DNA of 64,000 bases from CANJDH01 sp031430015 (GCA_031430015.1 JANPAR010000124.1:10882-74881); one strand, 5' to 3'. Counted from the stretch's first letter, positions 44,075 to 54,000 are shown. Numbers and translations: made by a program. The notes: generated by a model not told the origin, from the letters alone.

Positions 44075-46669
44075 ATGAGCATCGATGTTGATCTCTACCG
44101 CCGCACCATCGCGCTGCCGCAGTCCGATGGCAGCACCGTGCGCTTTTCGGTGGTGGACGCCGGGCCGCGCGATGCGCTGCGCACGCTGGTGTTCGTCCAC
44201 GGTTTTGGCGGGCGCGCTGCCTACTGGCACTTTCAGCTCGATCACTTTCATTACGACAGCCGCGTCATTGCGCTCGACCTGCGTGGTCACGGCCTGTCGG
44301 ATGCGCCGCACTCGCGCTATGACGTCGAAGAATTGTGTGGCGATGTGGTGGCGCTGCTGACTGCGGTAAATGCCCCGGAGCGGTTCGTGCTCGTGGCGCA
44401 TTCGTTTGGGGGTGCCATCAGCGCTTTTTTTACTGCGCGCTATCCGGGGCGGGTGGAAAAGCTGGTGATAATCGGCTCGGCAGTGCGCTTTCACCTCAAA
44501 TGGACCGGGCGTGCCCTGCTCGCGTTGCCGGCCTCGCTGCTGGGCCTGGCACAGCGTTTCATCCCGCTCGCGCGGCTTTATCCGGCGGCACACGTGGTGA
44601 GCGCTCAAAACCGCAATGCCTTGGCGAAATGGGACGGGACTGACACGCTGATGCGCATTGCCGCGCCGTCGCTGGTGATTTTGGGGCAGCGTGATTTTCT
44701 GTTTGACGAAGCCGCGCAGCGTCAGATCGCGCAGTTGATTCCCGGTGCCGAAGAAGTGGTGATCCCGGTGTCGGCGCATCAGGTGATGGTGGAGCGGCCC
44801 GATGCGGTCAATCGCGCCATCGAGCGTTTTTTGGGTCCGGCGCGTCTGGCCGAAGAGCGTGCAGCGCGGCGCGCCAAGGCGCGCGCACTCGAAGCAGAAC
44901 GGCCCTGGCTCAAGTTTTACGACAGCCGCACGCCCTACGGCATTCGTGCGCCGTTCGCACCGCTGGGGCGCACCTTTGAAGTGGCGGCGCGGCGCTTTGG
45001 GAGCACGGCGGCCATCACGTTCTACGGCGCGCGCATCAGCTACCGCATGCTCGACCGCCTGGTCAATCGCTTCGCACACGGCCTGGCCTCGCGCGGTGTC
45101 AGAGCGGGCGATCGTGTGGCAATTGTGTTGCCCAACATCCCGCAGGCGGTGATCGCCTACTACGCCGTGTTGAAGCTGGGCGCCGTGGTGGTGTTTGTCA
45201 ATCCGCTGTTTTCGCGGGAGGAATTGGTCGAGCGCCTGCAGGATTCCGGCGCCCGTGTGCTGGTCGCGCTCACGTCCCTGCGCGGCGAGATCGAGGCGGT
45301 TGCCGGGCGCGCCGGCCTGACGCATGCGATCCTGACCGGCATCAATTCCTACATGGGTTTTCGCCAGCGTGTGATGTTTCGTGCCGTGGCGGGCCATGCC
45401 ATGGCGGGCCACGGTGTGCGCGATGGCGCTTCCGCGGCGGTCCAGCGCGGTTCTGCACAACACGCCCAGTCCGAGATTGATCCGGATTGCCAGTTCTCGC
45501 GTTTTGGCGTATTGCTCGCCCGCGGCAACCGCAGTGCACCGCCGGCCGACGTGCAGGTGGACGATCTGGCCGTGATTGCGTACACAAGCGGCACGACCAG
45601 CAGCATTGGCGATGGTGCCGGCAATGAATCGACCGGCGGGGTGATGCTGACCCACGCCGCGCTCGCCGCCAACGCCCTGCAGTTGCGTCACTGGTCCCCC
45701 GAGTTGCGACCCGGTGCCGAATGCATTCTCGCGACCGTACCGTTCTCGCACTCGTACGGGCTCACCGGCTGCCTCAACTTCGCGCCGTTGCTGGGCGCCA
45801 CACTGATCTTGCTGCCGCGCTTTGACGTCGAAGAAACGCTCAAGACGATTGCCCGGGAGAAGCCATCAATCTTTCCGGGTGTGCCACAAATGTTTCAGGC
45901 ACTCGCGCATTTTCCGGGGGTACGCAAATTCGGTGTTGCGTCGATCCGCATTTGCACCTCATCCGGTTCGCCCCTGCCGGTCGAGGTGCAGGAGGAATTC
46001 GAGAAGCTCACGCGCGGGCGCGTGGTCGAGGCGTACGGGCTGACCGAGGCCGGGCCGGCAACCCATTGCAACCCGTTTTCAGGACGCCGCCGTCATGGCG
46101 CAATGGGTCTGCCTTTGCCAGGCACGGAGGCGCGCATCGTGCATCCCGACACGGGCGCCCGGCTCGGACCGGGGGAGGCGGGCGAGCTGGCGGTGCGCGG
46201 CCCGCAACTCATGCAGGGCTACTGGAACCGGCCACACGCCACGGCGCAAGCCTTGCGCGACGGCTGGCTGCACACCGGTGATATTTGCCGCATGGATGAG
46301 GATGGTTATTTTTACGTGATCGACCGGCGCAAGGACGTGATTTTTTCGTCCGGCTACCCGGTCTATCCGCGCGACATCGAGGAAGTGCTTTACGAGCACC
46401 CGGGTGTGGGTGATGCGGCGGTGGCGGGCCTGTCCGCCTGGCGCCCAGAGGATTTGCGTGCCGCCGAGATTCACGCCTTCGTGGTGCCGCGTCCGTACGC
46501 CAGGGTGACCGCGGAAGAATTGATTGCGCACGCGCGGAAGCGTTTGCCCGCATATGCCGTGCCGCTCAAGCTTCACTTTGTTGCGGGTTTTCCACGCAAC
46601 GCGCTGGGCAAGGTGCTGCGGCGCAAATTGGCCGAGAGCGCGCGTGGAACCGTCGCCACAGCTGGCTAG
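44075..46669 (+). CDS. Alpha/beta-hydrolase - acyl-CoA synthetase fusion with expanded P-loop
   Basis: The 864-residue protein fuses two enzymes. Residues 1-255: alpha/beta hydrolase with nucleophile Ser110 (VAHSFGGA), Asp207 (ILGQRDF) and His235 (VSAHQVM). Residues about 280-864: AMP-binding acyl-CoA/fatty-acid ligase with YGLTEAGP, TGDICRMDEDGYFYVIDRRK and the C-terminal catalytic Lys in NALGKVLRRKL. The phosphate loop, normally TSGTTGxPKGVMLTH, reads YTSGTT then SSIGDGAGNESTG then GVMLTH (from residue 503): it is lengthened and lacks the Pro-Lys. Another low-complexity insertion precedes it (about 430-470). Whether the ligase is active is open. The stop overlaps the converging transglycosylase stop. 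Confidence 0.85.
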   Translation: MSIDVDLYRRTIALPQSDGSTVRFSVVDAGPRDALRTLVFVHGFGGRAAYWHFQLDHFHYDSRVIALDLRGHGLSDAPHSRYDVEELCGDVVALLTAVNAPERFVLVAHSFGGAISAFFTARYPGRVEKLVIIGSAVRFHLKWTGRALLALPASLLGLAQRFIPLARLYPAAHVVSAQNRNALAKWDGTDTLMRIAAPSLVILGQRDFLFDEAAQRQIAQLIPGAEEVVIPVSAHQVMVERPDAVNRAIERFLGPARLAEERAARRAKARALEAERPWLKFYDSRTPYGIRAPFAPLGRTFEVAARRFGSTAAITFYGARISYRMLDRLVNRFAHGLASRGVRAGDRVAIVLPNIPQAVIAYYAVLKLGAVVVFVNPLFSREELVERLQDSGARVLVALTSLRGEIEAVAGRAGLTHAILTGINSYMGFRQRVMFRAVAGHAMAGHGVRDGASAAVQRGSAQHAQSEIDPDCQFSRFGVLLARGNRSAPPADVQVDDLAVIAYTSGTTSSIGDGAGNESTGGVMLTHAALAANALQLRHWSPELRPGAECILATVPFSHSYGLTGCLNFAPLLGATLILLPRFDVEETLKTIAREKPSIFPGVPQMFQALAHFPGVRKFGVASIRICTSSGSPLPVEVQEEFEKLTRGRVVEAYGLTEAGPATHCNPFSGRRRHGAMGLPLPGTEARIVHPDTGARLGPGEAGELAVRGPQLMQGYWNRPHATAQALRDGWLHTGDICRMDEDGYFYVIDRRKDVIFSSGYPVYPRDIEEVLYEHPGVGDAAVAGLSAWRPEDLRAAEIHAFVVPRPYARVTAEELIAHARKRLPAYAVPLKLHFVAGFPRNALGKVLRRKLAESARGTVATAG

Positions 46670-47334
46670 CGCCCGCGGGCCGGCGGATTGGCGGGAGGCG
46701 GGCCTGACGTGACGTTGGCGCCAGGTGAAGGATGGGACGCATCAAAGTCCCAGCGGTTCTTCCAGGCCGCATTGACTGCATTCGGATACTCGGCGCGCCC
46801 GCGCGAGCCGTTGTAACGGCCCAGCGCCATGAACATGTCGCCGCGCTCCATGTCGAGATAGTGGCGCAGGATCACGCAGCCCATGCGCACATTGGTGCGC
46901 ATGTCGAACAGGCGCTTGGGGTCGCCGTCGCCGATCAGCTAGGTCCAGAACGGCATCACCTGCATGTAGCCGCGCGCGCCGGCCGAGCTGATCGCATATT
47001 TCTTGAAGCCGCTCTCGACCTGGATCAGGCCGAGCACGAGTTGCGGATCGAGCCCGGCACGCGTGGCTTCGTAGTGGACGGTCTTGAGAAACTCGACGCG
47101 TGACTGGTAGTCGGGCTTGTGGCGGCGCGGCAGGCGGTCCGACATGGTCGAGAGCCAGTTCGCCTTTTCGATCGGACTTTTGAACTTGGGCTCAGGCGGC
47201 GTGCGGTCGCCTGCGACAGCATTGGCGAGTGCCGAGCGCACTGAATCGGCCAGCGGCTCGTATTGCTGTGCGCCCGCGAACACATGTGCGCTCAGTACGA
47301 AAATAAAAGGGGTCAGACCCCATTTATTCACCAT
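46666..47334 (-). pseudogene. Lytic transglycosylase (SLT family), interrupted by an amber stop
   Basis: SLT-type transglycosylases cleave peptidoglycan glycan strands. The first part (46939-47334) carries the catalytic Glu in LGLIQVESGF and GARGYMQVMPFW. A TAG at 46941-46939 then interrupts the frame. Past it the same frame continues LIGDGDPKRLFDMRTNVRMG, HYLDMERGDMFMALGRYNGS and ends at 46666, exactly the rest of the domain. One base change (for example AAG to TAG) explains it. The 5' end is also abnormal: ATG and first dozen codons lie inside the palindromic element at 47302-47418, so the native N-terminus was probably replaced. Confidence 0.85.
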
Positions 47335-47418
47335 TTATTTATTCGTTGCGTCATTGGGTGCGTTCTTTGAGAACGCGTGCCGCGCCTGTGCCGATAAAGG
47401 GGGTCTGACCCCCTTTAT
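47302..47418. mobile_element. MITE/REP-doublet-like element with GGGGTCTGACCCC palindromes
   Basis: Two palindromic ends in inverted orientation: AATAAAAGGGGTCAGACCCC (47302-47321, continuing ATTTATT) and ATAAAGGGGGTCTGACCCCC (47394-47413, continuing TTTAT). They flank 65 bases that include a further hairpin GCGTTC...GAACGC. No protein is encoded. Its right end stops four bases before the proS stop codon and its left end contributes the 5' end of the transglycosylase pseudogene. It resembles non-autonomous elements mobilised in trans by REP-associated transposases; that link is inferred. Confidence 0.7.
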
Positions 47419-47421
47419 TGT

Positions 47422-49167
<1,746 letters not shown>

Positions 49168-49173
49168 CGGGTG

Positions 49174-49202
49174 TTACTTTCGCATTTTTTCAGGTCTATA
49201 AT
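49174..49202 (+). promoter_or_regulatory. Candidate promoter of rppH
   Basis: TATAAT at 49197-49202 with TTACTT at a 17-base spacing, 34 bases ahead of the rppH start. The proS promoter must overlap the same short divergent region on the other strand. Confidence 0.5.
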
Positions 49203-49235
49203 GAAACCAATTTTACAGGCTCAACAGGGTGCATC

Positions 49236-50012
49236 ATGCTCGACCGTGACGGCTTCCGCCCGAACGTCGGCATCATTATCGTCAACCACAAAAACGAGGT
49301 TTTCTGGGGCAAGCGCGTTAAAGAACATTCCTGGCAGTTTCCGCAAGGCGGCATCAAGCACGGCGAGTCGCCTGAAGAAGCGATGTACCGCGAGCTGCAG
49401 GAAGAAACGGGTTTGCTCCCAGCGCATGTGCAGATTGTCGGGCGCACGCGCGAGTGGTTGCGGTATGAAGTGCCGCAGTCGTGGATCAAGCGCGAGATTC
49501 GCGGCCATTACCGCGGGCAAAAGCAAATCTGGTTTTTGCTGCGCCTGGTAGGGCGCGATTGCGACGTTCGCCTGCGCGCCTCCGATCATCCCGAGTTTGA
49601 TGCGTGGCGCTGGCACGATTTCTGGATCCCCCTCGATGCAGTGATCGAATTCAAACGCGATGTTTACAGCCAGGCGCTGAACGAATTGTCGCGCCTGCTG
49701 TTTGTACGCAAGGCCGATACCAATCGTTACTTGCGTCAGCATGCGCGGCATGCGCGTGATGGCTACGGTGGCGCAACCCGTGCGCCGGTGCCGGACGAGA
49801 CGGGCGATGCCGACGGTCAACGTGGCGACGATGGTTACAGCGGTACTGGCGCATTTCATGGGGCGGCGCGGCTTGTGTCCGACGGCGCAGTACAGATGAA
49901 CGGGCAGGAGCAGTATTCGAGTGGCGCCGTGTCCGCAACTGCGTCTGCTGCCGAGCCCGCCGCCACGCCCGCATTTGAGCCCGCTTCTGGGCCGGGCGCT
50001 GCCGCGTCATAA
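49236..50012 (+). CDS. rppH: RppH, RNA pyrophosphohydrolase
   Basis: RppH removes pyrophosphate from mRNA 5' ends to trigger decay. From ATG 49236 it has 258 residues. The Nudix box GIKHGESPEEAMYRELQEET is complete (Glu pair and Arg present), preceded by WQFPQGG. WLRYEVPQSWIKREIRGHYR and KQIWFLLRL are RppH-specific. The last ~85 residues are a low-complexity, Ala/Gly/Asp-rich tail, longer than in E. coli. The open frame back to 49155 overlaps proS and is not needed. Confidence 0.93.
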   Translation: MLDRDGFRPNVGIIIVNHKNEVFWGKRVKEHSWQFPQGGIKHGESPEEAMYRELQEETGLLPAHVQIVGRTREWLRYEVPQSWIKREIRGHYRGQKQIWFLLRLVGRDCDVRLRASDHPEFDAWRWHDFWIPLDAVIEFKRDVYSQALNELSRLLFVRKADTNRYLRQHARHARDGYGGATRAPVPDETGDADGQRGDDGYSGTGAFHGAARLVSDGAVQMNGQEQYSSGAVSATASAAEPAATPAFEPASGPGAAAS

Positions 50013-50044
50013 ACCCGCGCTATCACGCCAATTGGAACATCCGA

Positions 50045-50073
50045 TTGGATCGCGCGCAGCGAATCGCTACAAT
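50045..50073 (+). promoter_or_regulatory. Sigma70 promoter upstream of rubrerythrin
   Basis: -35 TTGGAT (50045-50050), 17-base spacer, -10 TACAAT (50068-50073). Transcription would begin near 50080, leaving about 80 bases of leader before the rubrerythrin ATG. Confidence 0.68.
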
Positions 50074-50160
50074 CGCGCTGTTCTGGCGCAGGTCTGTTTG
50101 CTGCGCCAGGCATCACGATGAAGCTTCAGACCATCATCATTTCCTGCACCGGAGACCATC

Positions 50161-50580
50161 ATGCAACTCAAAGGCTCTAAAACCGAAGGCAATCTGAAAG
50201 ACGCATTTGCGGGCGAGTCACAGGCCAACCGCCGCTATCTGTATTTCGCAAACAAGGCCGATATCGAAGGCCAGAACGACGTCGCTGCGCTGTTCCGCTC
50301 GACCGCTGAAGGCGAAACCGGCCACGCACACGGCCACCTCGAGTACCTTGAAATCGTGGGTGACCCGGCTACCGGTCTGCCGATCGGCTCCTCGCGCAAC
50401 AACCTCAAGGCGGCTGTCGCCGGCGAAACGCACGAGTACACCGACATGTACCCGGGCATGGCCAAGACCGCGCGCGGCGAAGGTTTTGACGAAATCGCCG
50501 ATTGGTTCGAGACTCTGGCCAAGGCCGAGCGCTCGCACGCCAACCGCTATCAGAAAGCCCTCGACGCACTGGTCGATTGA
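50161..50580 (+). CDS. Rubrerythrin-like di-iron protein (no rubredoxin domain)
   Basis: The 139-residue ferritin-like protein has the di-iron helices of rubrerythrin: FAGESQANRRYLYF and TAEGETGHAHGHLEYL in the first half, AGETHEYTDMYPGMAKTAR and LAKAERSHANRYQKAL in the second. Glu and His ligands are present at the expected spacing. The C-terminal rubredoxin domain with its CxxC pairs is missing and there is no Cys in the protein, so another electron donor is required. Downstream Fe-S and DUF3501 genes are a good candidate system. Rubrerythrins reduce peroxide. Confidence 0.92.
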   Translation: MQLKGSKTEGNLKDAFAGESQANRRYLYFANKADIEGQNDVAALFRSTAEGETGHAHGHLEYLEIVGDPATGLPIGSSRNNLKAAVAGETHEYTDMYPGMAKTARGEGFDEIADWFETLAKAERSHANRYQKALDALVD

Positions 50581-50640
50581 TTGTTATTCCACACATGCCC
50601 GGAACAACGCCGGGCATGACGGAATAACTGCTCAAGTTCA

Positions 50641-50667
50641 AGGGGCGCAATGTGCGCCCCTTAACTT
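50641..50667 (+). terminator. Stem-loop after rubrerythrin, probable attenuating terminator
   Basis: AGGGGCGC-AATG-TGCGCCCCTT followed by AACTTT: a strong stem with a weak T-tract. A second hairpin, ATGCCCGG...CCGGGCAT, lies upstream at about 50594-50617 without T-run. Either may reduce read-through into the Fe-S gene. Confidence 0.55.
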
Positions 50668-50815
50668 TCGCGGGGGGTGCGCGCGCGTGGTGGTTGATCT
50701 TGGCTGCGTTCATTTGCCGCTTTGCCGCACTGACTTTTCGCCGCGTGTTACGCGTGACCTTTCCGATTCTCTCTCTTGCTTCCGCTGTATTTTCTGTTCG
50801 CTCAACTGACTCCTC

Positions 50816-52162
50816 ATGGCTACCGAAGGCAATCTCCAGGCACCGACCCGCCATCCGCTGGACTGGCTGAATCCGGATTTCTACAACGAAGACTCGCTCA
50901 ACAAAGAGCTGGAGCGGGTATTCGATATTTGCCACGGTTGCCGCCGTTGCGTGAGCTTGTGCGGTGCGTTCCCTACCCTGTTCGATCTCGTCGACGAGAG
51001 CGAAACCATGGAGGTCGATGGCGTCAAAAAGGCCGACTACATGAAGGTGGTGGATCAGTGCTACCTGTGCGATGTTTGTTACATGACCAAATGCCCCTAT
51101 GTGCCACCGCATGAGTGGAATGTGGACTTCCCGCATTTGATGCTGCGCGCCAAGGCCACCAAATTCAAGAATGATGGCATTAGCTTGCGCGACCGGTTTC
51201 TGTCCAACACAGACGCACTTGGCAGCTTTGCCGGTATCCCCATAGTCACGCAAACCATCAACGCGGTGAACAAGACGGCCGTGGCGCGCAAGGCGATTGA
51301 GTCCACGCTCGGGGTCGATGCCAAAGCCTGGCTGCCCGAGTTTGCGCCGCAAAAATTCCGCTCGGGTGCGCAATCCGCCACCAGCACCGAAGTCAAAAAT
51401 GGTGAACGCACGCCCGGCAAAGTGGCGATCTACGCCACTTGCTACGTCAACTATAACGAGCCTGGCATTGGCCACGATCTGCTCGCCATCCTCAATCACA
51501 ACGCGATTCCCTACGTGCTGGTCGAGAAGGAAGCCTGCTGCGGCATGCCCAAACTGGAGCAGGGTGATCTCGAAGGCGTGGCAGCGAAAAAAGCCATCAA
51601 CATCCCGCATCTGGCCATGCTTGCCAAAGATGGCTACGCCATTCTCACGGCCATTCCCTCCTGCACGCTGATGTACAAGCAGGAATTGCCACTGATGTTT
51701 CCGGATGATGCCGACACCCAGTTGGTCAAAGAGGCAATGTGGGACCCGTTCGAATATTTCATGTTGCGCCACAAAGACGGTCTGCTCAAAAATGATTTCA
51801 AGCAGGCGCTGGGCAATGTTTCGTATCACATCCCCTGCCACTCACGCGTGCAGAATGTCGGGCGCAAGACCGCCGAGACCCTGCAACTGGTGCCGGACAC
51901 CAAACTCAACATTGTCGAGCGCTGCTCGGGCCATGCTGGCACCTTTGGCGTGAAAAAGGAATTCCACGCCACTGCAATGAAAATCGGCAAACCGGTATTC
52001 AAGGCGATGGCGACCGGGTTTGGCGACGAGGCACCCAACTATGTCTCGTCCGACTGTCAGCTGGCCGGGCATCACATCGAACAAGGCTTGGCCGAGAACG
52101 GCTACAAGCAGACCACCATGGCGCATCCTCTCACACTCTTGCGCACTGCTTACGGCATTTGA
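50816..52162 (+). CDS. Fe-S oxidoreductase, GlpC/HdrD-like (two [4Fe-4S] + CCG domains)
   Basis: The 448-residue protein has two N-terminal [4Fe-4S] motifs, FDICHGCRRCVSLCGAFP and VDQCYLCDVCYMTKCPY, and two cysteine-rich CCG-type domains: VEKEACCGMPKLEQGDLEG and IPCHSRVQNV with VERCSGHAGTFG. In the second domain the CCG is CSG. The layout matches glycerol-3-phosphate dehydrogenase subunit C and heterodisulfide reductase subunit D. No membrane helix is seen. Placement between rubrerythrin and DUF3501 recurs in beta- and alphaproteobacteria from memory, suggesting that it feeds electrons to the di-iron protein. Confidence 0.86.
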   Translation: MATEGNLQAPTRHPLDWLNPDFYNEDSLNKELERVFDICHGCRRCVSLCGAFPTLFDLVDESETMEVDGVKKADYMKVVDQCYLCDVCYMTKCPYVPPHEWNVDFPHLMLRAKATKFKNDGISLRDRFLSNTDALGSFAGIPIVTQTINAVNKTAVARKAIESTLGVDAKAWLPEFAPQKFRSGAQSATSTEVKNGERTPGKVAIYATCYVNYNEPGIGHDLLAILNHNAIPYVLVEKEACCGMPKLEQGDLEGVAAKKAINIPHLAMLAKDGYAILTAIPSCTLMYKQELPLMFPDDADTQLVKEAMWDPFEYFMLRHKDGLLKNDFKQALGNVSYHIPCHSRVQNVGRKTAETLQLVPDTKLNIVERCSGHAGTFGVKKEFHATAMKIGKPVFKAMATGFGDEAPNYVSSDCQLAGHHIEQGLAENGYKQTTMAHPLTLLRTAYGI

Positions 52163-52198
52163 TTTGCACTACTGAACTGAACGGAACGGAACCACTTC

Positions 52199-52783
52199 AT
52201 GACAACCATCGCACGCGACAGCCTCTTGACCCTTGAGGCCTATTCCAAAAAGCGCAACGCACTTCGCGCCGAAGTCATCGCCCACAAAAAGAACCGCACG
52301 GTGCAGGTGGGCGAGCACGTCACGCTGTTGTTTGAAGACGAAATGACAGTGCGCTATCAGGTGCAGGAAATGCTGCGCATCGAGAAAATCTTCGAGGAAG
52401 AGGGGATCGAGAGTGAACTCTCGGCGTATAACCCGCTGATCCCCGATGGCAGCAATTTCAAAGCCACCATGCTCATTGAGTATGAAAGCGTGACCGAGCG
52501 CCAGCGCGCCCTCGCCAAACTCAAAGGCGTCGAAGACCGCATGTTTGTCGAAGTCGAAGGGCAGGCGCGCGTATTCGCGATTGCCGACGAAGACCTCGAG
52601 CGCGAGAATGACGAAAAGACATCGGCGGTGCATTTCGTGCGCTTCGAGTTGACGCACGCGATGAAACAAGCGCTGCGCAGCGGCGCACAACTGAAGATCG
52701 GCTGCGACCACCCCGAGTATCTTGTGCAAGTGGAGGAACTGCCGGCCGAAAAGCTCGCTGCGCTGCTACGGGACTTGTCGTGA
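52199..52783 (+). CDS. DUF3501-family protein
   Basis: The 194-residue soluble protein is of unknown function. The family hallmark is the region VGEHVTLLFEDEMTVRYQVQ followed by MLRIEKIFEEEGIESELSAY and PLIPDGSNFKATMLIEY; there is a single Cys near the C-terminus in KIGCDHPEY. It lies 36 bases after the Fe-S gene, so it is very likely part of the same transcript and pathway. Confidence 0.87.
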   Translation: MTTIARDSLLTLEAYSKKRNALRAEVIAHKKNRTVQVGEHVTLLFEDEMTVRYQVQEMLRIEKIFEEEGIESELSAYNPLIPDGSNFKATMLIEYESVTERQRALAKLKGVEDRMFVEVEGQARVFAIADEDLERENDEKTSAVHFVRFELTHAMKQALRSGAQLKIGCDHPEYLVQVEELPAEKLAALLRDLS

Positions 52784-52869
52784 GGGTGGGCCGGCTGCGT
52801 GACGTGGCGCAATCGGCAGAGTCGCTGTTGCGGGTGCTTGGTGGTGCCCCGCGCGCAGAAGGTCGGCCC

Positions 52870-53484
52870 ATGAATGGACGTCCGAGATGGGGATGCCCGT
52901 CGGCATCCACTCCCTCGCACGGACAAGCGCATGCATCACGTGTGCGAACGGCGGTGGGACGCGTAGTGGCGCGGACACTGTTCATATGCTCCATTCTGGC
53001 CACAGGCAACGCAGCTGCGCAATCCAATCTGCCGGTACCCAAGACCGAGGATGACGAATGGAAGGAGATGGGCACCACGCCCCCCCCCTACCCGGTATCA
53101 GCAGCGCTCGTGAGGTTCCCCACCAGTTGGACCACCCATGAGGTGCTGATTGACACAGCAACAATAAACATCGCGGCGGACTCGATCGTGCGCTACACGT
53201 TGGTGATCAAGACGTCGGGCGGCGCTGAAAACGTCTCCTACGAAGGGCTGCGCTGCGAGACGGGAGAGCGTCGTGCCTATGCCTTCGGGCGCCGTGATGG
53301 CACTTGGGCAGTGGCGCGCAATTCTGTTTGGCGGCCGATTGTTGACACGCGCGCCAACCGCCACTACTTCGAATTCTGGCGCGATCTGTTTTGCGACGGC
53401 AAGGTCACCGAGCCGCGCGCCGACATTCTGCGCAATTTGCTGCGCGGTGGCCGAGAACGGCCTGCCTCCATTCCCTCAGATTGA
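52870..53484 (+). CDS. CNP1-like family exported protein
   Basis: The mature part (from about AQSNLPVPKTEDDEWKE) resembles the CNP1-like family (cryptic neisserial protein 1), small periplasmic proteins of unknown function. Conserved stretches include YTLVIKTSGGAENVSYEGLR, CETGERRAYAFGRRDG and HYFEFWRDLFCDG. The start is unclear: the frame runs back to a GTG at 52780 that overlaps the DUF3501 stop, but a signal peptide (ARTLFICSILATGNAAAQ) should be near the N-terminus. I chose ATG 52870; GTG 52945 would put the signal at the extreme N-terminus. Confidence 0.72.
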   Translation: MNGRPRWGCPSASTPSHGQAHASRVRTAVGRVVARTLFICSILATGNAAAQSNLPVPKTEDDEWKEMGTTPPPYPVSAALVRFPTSWTTHEVLIDTATINIAADSIVRYTLVIKTSGGAENVSYEGLRCETGERRAYAFGRRDGTWAVARNSVWRPIVDTRANRHYFEFWRDLFCDGKVTEPRADILRNLLRGGRERPASIPSD

Positions 53485-53547
53485 CGGCGTGCTATGGCAT
53501 TGCGCGGCCCAACTGCCGAGTTGTCAGCGTTCAACCTGTCTGCCGCT

Positions 53548-54000
53548 TTAGGGGCACGCGCCGGTACGGCGCGCTTTGATCGCTTGAGTGCTTGTTACTG
53601 ACGAGGTGCCGCGCTCAAGTACGAATGTGCCATCGATGGTTTCGGCACTCAGCGCATAGCGCGCATCCGCCTTGAGAGCGCGTGCTGGGCAATCGATGCG
53701 CCAGAGCAGTTGCCCGCCTGCGACGGTCGTTGATACCGGCGGGCAATCCGCCGGCGGCGTCAGATTGGGCAGCAGCAGCTTGACATCGTCAAGCGAGCCG
53801 GTTTTGAAACACAGTTGATACCCTACTGAGGCGCCGCCCGCGCTGTCCGGCGTCACCAGCCACGCGCCCGGTTGGACAAGAGGTGTTGATTGCGCAGCGG
53901 CGTTTGCCATTGGCAAGAGTGCGCCGGCCATGCCCACCAAGATGGCCGCGCAAGCCCTCAGCGGGCGGGTAGAGCGTCCAGAATATCTGATTCGCATCAT
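53548..54000 (-). CDS. DUF3617-family exported protein
   Basis: The 150-residue protein has a signal peptide (basic MMRIRYSGRSTRPLR, then ACAAILVGMAGALLPMANAA, cleavage near AQS) and a DUF3617-like mature domain: PGAWLVTPDSAGGASVGYQL, CFKTGS, two further Cys in PADCPP and IDCPAR. Members are periplasmic proteins of unknown role. GGAG nine bases upstream supports ATG 54000. It converges with the CNP1-like gene. Confidence 0.75.
   Translation of the reverse strand: MMRIRYSGRSTRPLRACAAILVGMAGALLPMANAAAQSTPLVQPGAWLVTPDSAGGASVGYQLCFKTGSLDDVKLLLPNLTPPADCPPVSTTVAGGQLLWRIDCPARALKADARYALSAETIDGTFVLERGTSSVTSTQAIKARRTGACP

Noticed and set aside
44057..45751. Long open frame (564 codons) on the minus strand opposite the acyl-ligase fusion
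   Set aside because: It is a reverse-complement shadow of a GC-rich gene: Arg/His/Gly-rich, no recognisable motif, no start signal.
46939..46941. TAG as pyrrolysine or natural read-through codon
   Set aside because: No pyl genes are present, and betaproteobacteria do not use pyrrolysine; the 5' damage to the same gene favours a pseudogene.
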